A DNA stretch of 26,655 bases from an uncultured Acetatifactor sp. GTDB lineage: Bacteria > Bacillota > Clostridia > Lachnospirales > Lachnospiraceae. The stretch's first letter is position 1, and each line of letters begins with the position of its first letter. Positions 21,911 to 26,655 of this stretch are shown in pieces. The stretch spans positions 1 through 26,655 of the forward strand of contig CAKRRS010000035.1 of NCBI GenBank assembly GCA_934394665.1. Reading direction: 5' to 3'. A model generated the notes under the pieces. It was not told the origin of the DNA. It searched no databases and saw nothing but the letters and a program-made list of their open reading frames with translations. A program made the translations under genes and the position numbers.

Positions 21911-22513
21911 GTGAAAAAAAGGCAGGAAATACCATGGGCAAGCGGCATGCTTGTGGCAGTCAATGTAATTGTGTTTCTAATATGTACTTTTTCGGGAGAC
22001 CTGTTATATAATAAAGGGGAACTGGACGTAGTTGGAGTACTGCTAAACAAACAGTATGGCAGAATTGTATGGGCAACTTTTTTACATGCAGGCATAGAAC
22101 ATCTTTTTAATAATATGGTAATCTTATTTTTTCTGGGTGCCATGATTGAAAAGACAACGGGGCATATAACATTTCTCTTGCTTTATTTTATGTCAGGGAT
22201 TGGCGGAAACTTGTGCTCTTTATGGTATAAACTGTTGCAAATGGACAGTTCAGCATCCGTAGGAGCAAGCGGAGCTATCTTTGGATTGGACGGCGTATTG
22301 CTGGCGTGGATATTGTTAGACCGCAGATCTATGCCGGATGTTACACCGAAACGCGTAATACTTATGATAGCACTGTCATTATATAGTGGATTTACGGCAC
22401 AGAATGTAGATAACGCAGCCCATATCGGAGGATTGGTGACCGGATTCCTGGGTGGTCTTATCATTTGCGGTATCCGAAAACACAGAAACCAAAACAGAGA
22501 GGTACAGATTTGA
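21911..22513 (+). CDS. Rhomboid-family intramembrane serine protease
   Basis: This 200-residue polytopic membrane protease would cleave transmembrane helices of substrate proteins. The GASG motif (S120, the nucleophile) and AAHIGG (H171) give the catalytic dyad. The upstream H-x5-HL-x2-N segment (HAGIEHLFNNMVILFFLG) matches the family, and about six hydrophobic helices are present. GTG 21911 is chosen because AAAGGAG (21897-21903) lies exactly seven bases upstream; earlier in-frame starts (ATG 21893, TTG 21869) have none. The stop overlaps the next start (TTGA). It follows the Tad locus directly, which makes pilus proteins possible substrates, but rhomboids occur in many contexts. Confidence 0.92.
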   Translation: MKKRQEIPWASGMLVAVNVIVFLICTFSGDLLYNKGELDVVGVLLNKQYGRIVWATFLHAGIEHLFNNMVILFFLGAMIEKTTGHITFLLLYFMSGIGGNLCSLWYKLLQMDSSASVGASGAIFGLDGVLLAWILLDRRSMPDVTPKRVILMIALSLYSGFTAQNVDNAAHIGGLVTGFLGGLIICGIRKHRNQNREVQI

Positions 22514-23517
22514 ATATCAATATTTATTATGGTGGACGAGGAATTATTGATGATCCGACAATTTATGTGATCAACAGAATGCAGGAGGTTCTGGAAGAAC
22601 TGAGAGTGCATGTGGAGAGATATAATCTCTATGATGGAAAAACGAATATTACGACCTTGCCACAGACCTTAAAAGATGTGGACGGAATTATTCTGGCAAC
22701 CACAGTAGAATGGTATGGCATTGGCGGTTATATGCAGCAATTTCTGGATGCCTGCTGGCTATATGGCGATAAAGAGAAGATATCCGGAATCTATATGTGC
22801 CCGGTTGTGATGTCTACGACGTATGGAGAGAGAGAAGGCAAACTCAGCCTTGCAACGGCATGGGAGATTTTGGGCGGACTTCCCTGCAGCGGAATCTGTG
22901 GATATATTGAAAACACAGTAACTCTGGAAATGAATGAACAGTATGGGCAGATCATTGAGAAAAAAGCAGAAAATATGTATCGCACCATTAACCAGAAGAT
23001 TGCGAGCTTCCCTGCCAGCAACAAAGTGATGCGCCAGAAAGTGACGATTCCGAAGGCTGTGAATCTGACACCGCAGGAGACGGAGCAATTGTCGGAATAT
23101 GTGTCTGACGATACGTTTGTACAGAGGCAGAAGGAAGATATCCAGGAATTGACCTCCATGTTCCGGGATATGCTGGACAATGGTGGAGCAGATAATGAAC
23201 AGGAATATCTGGCTGCATTCCAGCAAAAATTTATACCACAGCCGGGGTTTGAGGCAACATATGTCGTTAATATAGAAGAAAAGAAGAATCCGCTGTGGAT
23301 CACGATCAGTGGAGCAAAGATAGAGTGCGGATATGGCCAGACGGAAAAACCGGATGTAGAAATGCAGATGAGCCGTGCTGCAATGGAAGACATCGTGAAC
23401 GGACGAATGACTTTTCAGAGAGCGTTTATGTCCGGAACTATGAAAAGGATGAAGGGAGACTTCCGGATTCTCAGAACGATGGATCAACTGTTCCCTTTTG
23501 AAGAAAATAATAGATAG
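22510..23517 (+). CDS. Flavodoxin-like / SCP2 sterol-carrier domain fusion protein
   Basis: This 335-residue cytoplasmic protein has two parts. Residues 1-170 are flavodoxin/NADPH-dependent FMN reductase-like: NINIYYGGRGIIDDP, VDGIILATTVEWYGIGGYMQ, then CPVVMSTTYGEREG and GGLPCSG, the loops that hold FMN. Residues of about 215-330 resemble an SCP2-type lipid-binding domain (NPLWITISGAKIECGYGQTE, then MSRAAMEDIVNGRMTFQRAF and MSGTMKRMKGD). TTG 22510 is preceded by GAGAGG and overlaps the rhomboid TGA by four bases, indicating translational coupling. Substrate and reaction are unknown; a flavin-dependent step on a hydrophobic ligand is an inference. Confidence 0.8.
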   Translation: MNINIYYGGRGIIDDPTIYVINRMQEVLEELRVHVERYNLYDGKTNITTLPQTLKDVDGIILATTVEWYGIGGYMQQFLDACWLYGDKEKISGIYMCPVVMSTTYGEREGKLSLATAWEILGGLPCSGICGYIENTVTLEMNEQYGQIIEKKAENMYRTINQKIASFPASNKVMRQKVTIPKAVNLTPQETEQLSEYVSDDTFVQRQKEDIQELTSMFRDMLDNGGADNEQEYLAAFQQKFIPQPGFEATYVVNIEEKKNPLWITISGAKIECGYGQTEKPDVEMQMSRAAMEDIVNGRMTFQRAFMSGTMKRMKGDFRILRTMDQLFPFEENNR

Positions 23518-23528
23518 GAGCAAAGACT

Positions 23529-23939
23529 ATGAAAAAGGATGATTGCATTTTTTGTAAAATCGCAAACGGAGAAATTCCGTCAAAGACATTGTATGAGGAT
23601 GAAGACTTTCGTGTAATATTAGATCTTGGTCCTGCGACCAGAGGACACGCACTGATCCTTCCCAAGGAACATGCGGACAATCTGTATGAATTATCAGAGG
23701 ATACGGCAGCCAAGGTGTTCGTCCTTGCAAAGAGGATGGCAACAAGAATGACCGAAAGACTGCACTGTGACGGCTTGAATATTGTACAGAATAACGGAGA
23801 GGCTGCGGGACAGACGGTACGTCATTTCCATATGCATTTAATTCCCCGTTATCATGATGATGGACAGCATATATTATGGAATCCCGGGGAGAGTACGCCG
23901 GAAGAACTGGAAGAAATTCGCAAAATCATTGCAGAATAA
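23529..23939 (+). CDS. HIT-family nucleotide hydrolase/transferase
   Basis: This 136-residue protein carries the histidine-triad motif HFHMHLIPR (H99, H101, H103), with the middle His as expected nucleophile on the alpha-phosphate of nucleotidyl substrates. CIFC at 6-9 is part of the usual N-terminal zinc site, and the N-terminus reads CKIANGEIPSKTLYEDED as in Hint-type proteins. AGGAGC precedes ATG 23529, 11 bases after the SCP2 fusion gene. The family acts on purine nucleoside phosphoramidates; the exact substrate cannot be read from the sequence. Confidence 0.95.
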   Translation: MKKDDCIFCKIANGEIPSKTLYEDEDFRVILDLGPATRGHALILPKEHADNLYELSEDTAAKVFVLAKRMATRMTERLHCDGLNIVQNNGEAAGQTVRHFHMHLIPRYHDDGQHILWNPGESTPEELEEIRKIIAE

Positions 23940-23951
23940 CAGGGAGAGACC

Positions 23952-24794
23952 ATGAGAACAGTAGATGTAAATACTTTGACACAAAATATCAAAGAGATGT
24001 GCATGGAAGCAAACCATTTCTTGTCAGAAGATATGAAGGATGCCTTCACACAGGCCGGACAGCGGGAGAAAGCGCCTTTGGGCAGGCAGATTTTACAGCA
24101 ATTACAGCAAAATATGGAAATTGCAGGGCAGGATATGATCCCGATCTGTCAGGATACCGGAATGGCCGTTGTTTTTCTGGAAGTGGGACAGGATGTTCAT
24201 CTGGTCGGCGGTAATGTGGAAGATGCAATAAATGAAGGCGTGAGACAGGGATACGTAGATGGATATTTGCGTAAGTCCGTGGTGAAAGATCCTATCTATC
24301 GAGAGAATACAAAAGACAATACTCCTGCGATCATCCATTATTGTATTGTTCCGGGAGACCATGTCACTATAACTGTAGCACCCAAAGGCTTTGGCAGCGA
24401 AAATATGAGCAGAGTGTTTATGCTGAAACCGGCAGATGGAATAGAAGGTGTGAAAAAAGCCGTTCTTACTGCAGTAAAGGATGCGGGACCGAATGCCTGC
24501 CCTCCGATGGTAGTCGGAGTGGGAATCGGCGGAACATTTGAAAAATGTGCATTGATGGCGAAGAAAGCGTTGACTCGTCCGGTGAATGTGCGTTCAGAGA
24601 TCCCTTATGTGAGGGAACTGGAGAAAGAACTTCTGGAGAAGATTAATAAATCAGGAATCGGTCCCGGAGGATTGGGAGGGTCTACCACTGCACTTGCAGT
24701 CAATATCAATACTTACCCGACCCACATCGCCGGACTGCCGGTGGCTGTAAATATCTGTTGCCATGTGAACAGACATGCCGTCAGAGAAATCTGA
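23952..24794 (+). CDS. Fumarate hydratase class I, alpha subunit (fumarase/tartrate dehydratase type)
   Basis: This 280-residue protein is the N-terminal half of the oxygen-sensitive [4Fe-4S] fumarase, which interconverts fumarate and (S)-malate. Candidate cluster ligands are in family positions: CQDTG (C66), NACPP (C183) and ICCHVNRH (C269/C270). GVGIGGTFEKCALMAKKAL and GPGGLGGSTTALAV are further signatures. GGGAGAG precedes ATG 23952. The beta subunit follows downstream. L(+)-tartrate dehydratase shares this architecture, so substrate is assigned by likelihood. No other citric acid cycle gene is present. Confidence 0.92.
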   Translation: MRTVDVNTLTQNIKEMCMEANHFLSEDMKDAFTQAGQREKAPLGRQILQQLQQNMEIAGQDMIPICQDTGMAVVFLEVGQDVHLVGGNVEDAINEGVRQGYVDGYLRKSVVKDPIYRENTKDNTPAIIHYCIVPGDHVTITVAPKGFGSENMSRVFMLKPADGIEGVKKAVLTAVKDAGPNACPPMVVGVGIGGTFEKCALMAKKALTRPVNVRSEIPYVRELEKELLEKINKSGIGPGGLGGSTTALAVNINTYPTHIAGLPVAVNICCHVNRHAVREI

Positions 24795-24910
24795 TCTGAG
24801 GTTGATTTGTGCCATCCGAAACAATAACAGCACAACCCATACATAGTATTTTGGGATATGATACGAAATTTCAGCATTTTGATATTACAGTAAACGGAGT
24901 GTATAGCAGT

Positions 24911-25462
24911 ATGGATAAATATATAAAAGTACCTCTCAGCGATGAAGATGCCCGGTCTCTGAAGTCCGGGGACTATGTATACTTGACGGGAACAATATAT
25001 ACGGCCCGTGATGCAGCGCATAAGAGAATGCAGGAAGCTCTGGAAAAGGGAGAGACACTTCCGATAGAAATGAAAAACAATGTAATCTATTATATGGGAC
25101 CGTCACCGGCGAGAGAAGGAAGACCGATCGGATCCGCAGGGCCGACCACGGCAAGCAGAATGGATAAATATGCGCCGGAGTTACTGGATCTTGGACTAAA
25201 GGGAATGATCGGAAAAGGAAAAAGGTCTCAGGCGGTAATAGATGCGATTGTCCGCAATGGTGCGGTATATTTTGCGGCAGTTGGCGGTGCCGGAGCTCTG
25301 TTGTCCCGTGCGATTACAGAGTCCGAGGTGATTGCCTATGATGATCTCGGCACGGAAGCAATCCGCAAGCTCACAGTGCAAGATTTTCCTGCAATTGTTG
25401 TCATAGATGCAGAGGGAAATAACTTGTATGAAACTGCAGTAAAAGAATATAACGAAGAATAA
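24911..25462 (+). CDS. Fumarate hydratase class I, beta subunit
   Basis: This protein is the C-terminal half of the class I fumarase. Hallmarks are SLKSGDYVYLTGTIYTARDA, AHKRM, YYMGPSPAREGRPIGSAGPT, GLKGMIGKGKRS and AVYFAAVGGAGAL. The start is a choice. ATG 24911 gives MDKYIKVPLSDEDARSL, which is how I know the family to begin, and 183 residues; its SD (CGGAG) is 11 bases away. An in-frame GTG at 24809, with GAGG at good spacing, would add 34 residues that look unlike the family and use different codons, while leaving only 14 bases after the alpha-subunit gene. I favour 24911. It would pair with the alpha subunit to complete the active site. Confidence 0.9.
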   Translation: MDKYIKVPLSDEDARSLKSGDYVYLTGTIYTARDAAHKRMQEALEKGETLPIEMKNNVIYYMGPSPAREGRPIGSAGPTTASRMDKYAPELLDLGLKGMIGKGKRSQAVIDAIVRNGAVYFAAVGGAGALLSRAITESEVIAYDDLGTEAIRKLTVQDFPAIVVIDAEGNNLYETAVKEYNEE

Positions 25463-25475
25463 ACTGAGGCGGAAC

Positions 25476-26183
25476 ATGTATAGAATCATATTAATGGTGG
25501 TAAGACTTTTCTATAAGGTACCCTATTATCTAATTAGGATTTGGTGGATGGGAATCCGAAAAGATTTTGACCTGGAAAAGAACTATGCATATATTAAAAA
25601 AGTTACCAAGGCGGCAAACCGTGCCGGAAGAGTAACGATAGAAAGTTATGGAGTAGAAAATATTCCGAAGGAAAATGGCTTTATCTTTTTTCCGAATCAT
25701 CAGGGGATGTTTGATGCACTTGTTTTCCTGGAGTCCTGCCCGGTACCGTTTTCTGTAGTGTATAAGAAAGAAGTAGGCAATGTAATTCTCTTAAAGCAGG
25801 TATTCAAGGCATTGCGTGCGATTGCAATCGACAGAGAAGACATTAAGCAATCGCTTCAGGTAATAAATCAGATGGCAGAAGAAGTAAAACAAGGCAGAAA
25901 TTTTTTGATCTTCCCGGAAGGAACCAGAAGCCGTATGGGCAATCAGCTGCTTCCGTTTAAGGGCGGAACTTTTAAAAGCGCAGTGAGAGCCAGATGTCCT
26001 ATTGTGCCCTGTGCACTGATAGATTCCTATAAACCGTTTGATGAAAAATCAATTACACCGGTAACTGTAAAGTTGATATATCTTAAACCCATCTGCTATG
26101 AAGAATACAAACAATTGAAAACACCGGAGATCGCAGAACTGGTGAAATCTCGCATAGAAGCGGCAATTCGTGAATATTTATAA
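25476..26183 (+). CDS. plsC: 1-acyl-sn-glycerol-3-phosphate acyltransferase (PlsC type)
   Basis: This membrane-associated acyltransferase converts lysophosphatidic acid to phosphatidic acid in phospholipid synthesis. The 235-residue protein carries the catalytic HX4D motif NHQGMFD (H75, D80). FPEGTRSR (146-153) binds the glycerol-3-phosphate moiety, and VPCALIDS (about 176-183) matches the fourth motif. A hydrophobic N-terminal segment anchors it. GAGGCGG precedes ATG 25476, 13 bases after the fumarase beta gene. It is the last gene of the run; no clear terminator is seen before the tRNA promoter. Confidence 0.9.
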   Translation: MYRIILMVVRLFYKVPYYLIRIWWMGIRKDFDLEKNYAYIKKVTKAANRAGRVTIESYGVENIPKENGFIFFPNHQGMFDALVFLESCPVPFSVVYKKEVGNVILLKQVFKALRAIAIDREDIKQSLQVINQMAEEVKQGRNFLIFPEGTRSRMGNQLLPFKGGTFKSAVRARCPIVPCALIDSYKPFDEKSITPVTVKLIYLKPICYEEYKQLKTPEIAELVKSRIEAAIREYL

Positions 26184-26212
26184 ACAATATGTACAATTCA
26201 ATAAAAAAGCAA

Positions 26213-26241
26213 TTGACAAACACATAGATCTTATGTATAAT
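26213..26241 (+). promoter_or_regulatory. Consensus sigma-A promoter of tRNA-Ser
   Basis: TTGACA (26213-26218), 17 bases and TATAAT (26236-26241) are both perfect consensus boxes. Transcription would start near 26248, about 53 nt before the mature tRNA. Within that leader ATGCAA and TTGCAT (26262-26274) form a perfect inverted repeat around one G. Confidence 0.9.
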
Positions 26242-26300
26242 AATTTTTGCGTCACGAAATGATGCAAGTTGCATATTGGTAAGGACGATATTCAGATTGT

Positions 26301-26388
26301 GGAGAAATACTCAAGAGGCTGAAGAGGCGCCCCTGCTAAGGGTGTAGGTCGGGCAACCGGCGCGAGGGTTCAAATCCCTCTTTCTCCG
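26301..26388 (+). tRNA. tRNA-Ser (anticodon GCT)
   Basis: The 88-nt cloverleaf has acceptor GGAGAAA (26301-26307) pairing with TTTCTCC (26381-26387) and discriminator G. The anticodon loop CTGCTAA, with GCT at 26335-26337, is closed by CGCCC/GGGTG. A long class II variable arm (GTCGGGCAACCGGC region) is typical of tRNA-Ser. The T-arm is GAGGG-TTCAAAT-CCCTC. It reads AGC and AGT codons. The 3' CCA is not encoded. Confidence 0.97.
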
Positions 26389-26410
26389 TTTACTACCAAT
26401 AGGAAGTAAG

Positions 26411-26444
26411 AGAAGAATCTTAAGAGATTGAGATTTCTTTTTTT
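26411..26444 (+). terminator. Terminator after tRNA-Ser
   Basis: AAGAATCT pairs with AGATTTCTT (one bulged base) around a 10-nt loop and runs into seven T's within CTTTTTTT. It is 22 bases beyond the tRNA, so the tRNA appears to be transcribed alone. Confidence 0.75.
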
Positions 26445-26494
26445 ACGCTTTTTATAGCAATATAAACGCTTTGAAAAATAAATGTAAAAAGTTG

Positions 26495-26524
26495 TTGACA
26501 AAGCGCGAAACGATGTGGTAGTAT
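26495..26524 (+). promoter_or_regulatory. Upstream promoter of a tandem stable-RNA-type pair
   Basis: TTGACA (26495-26500), 18 bases and TAGTAT (26519-26524). The 17-bp context AAAAAGTTGTTGACAAA (26486-26502) is repeated at the second promoter 94 bases downstream. No coding region follows within the window. Confidence 0.75.
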
Positions 26525-26588
26525 AAAACTCCACCGTGAAAATACACATTTCCCGGTTGAGAAAAAATGAAAAACTTGAAAAAAGTTG

Positions 26589-26617
26589 TTGACAAACGAA
26601 AGCGGTCGTGATAAGAT
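26589..26617 (+). promoter_or_regulatory. Downstream promoter of the tandem pair
   Basis: TTGACA (26589-26594), 17 bases and TAAGAT (26612-26617), with the same AAAAAGTTGTTGACAAA context (26580-26596). Transcription would begin near 26624 and leave the window. Tandem strong promoters of this appearance typically precede rRNA operons in Clostridia, so a 16S gene just beyond 26655 is likely. Confidence 0.75.
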
Positions 26618-26655
26618 ATCAGAGTTGCCGCTGAGAACAACAGCAACAAAGCTTC

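Overview
The window looks like a chromosomal segment of a motile, Gram-positive Clostridia bacterium, most likely Lachnospiraceae (a Roseburia/Agathobacter/Lachnospira-type genome). The reasons are AGGAGG-type ribosome binding sites, a flagellin with its FliS-like chaperone, the sporulation-lineage proteins BofA and YaaL (DUF2508), a Tad pilus locus without a secretin (as expected with one membrane), a two-subunit class I fumarase, and protein families such as DUF6240, DUF5702 and DUF6382 that I associate with this group. All family calls were made by eye; no database was searched.

Left edge (1-1056): gene debris. It holds the C-terminus of a DUF4143-type ATPase, an internally deleted AraC-type regulator on the minus strand, and a headless GH5 cellulase fragment on the plus strand that begins almost exactly where the regulator remnant ends. 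Intact genes start after a terminator (about 1089-1128) and a good promoter (1200-1229). They are a 1012-residue TPR / low-complexity / degenerate-AAA+ protein and the glycogen branching enzyme GlgB, closed by a strong terminator (6493-6536).

Flagellar block (6661-11181): a DUF6240-type protein with a FliK-like C-terminus, a flagellin and a FliS-like chaperone form one tight cluster. It converges on, and slightly overlaps, a minus-strand YaaL gene. YaaL is divergent from bofA, with a perfect 28-bp palindrome between them. In Bacillus yaaL and bofA are co-oriented downstream of recR, so this looks like a rearranged remnant of that order.

Tad pilus block (about 11957-21821): a consensus promoter (TTGCAA-17-TATAAT) and a leader with two hairpins precede an operon. 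It encodes a compact prepilin peptidase (apparently with an ATT start), TadZ, TadA, TadB, a TadC with a large inserted ectodomain, a 58-residue Flp pilin, a DUF5702 pseudopilin-like protein, a TadE-like protein carrying two tandem Cys/His (probably zinc) motifs, a second compact prepilin peptidase, another TadE/F-like pseudopilin, and a DUF6382-FHA protein. Together these would make, process and assemble a type IVc pilus; the FHA protein suggests phosphorylation-dependent control, but no kinase lies in the window.

Housekeeping block (about 21832-26183): after a possible promoter come a rhomboid protease, a flavodoxin-SCP2 fusion, a HIT hydrolase, fumarase alpha and beta subunits and a PlsC-type acyltransferase, closely packed on the plus strand. 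The right end holds tRNA-Ser(GCT) with a perfect promoter and a terminator, then two tandem strong promoters sharing a 17-bp repeat. They most likely drive a stable-RNA (rRNA) operon starting beyond the edge.
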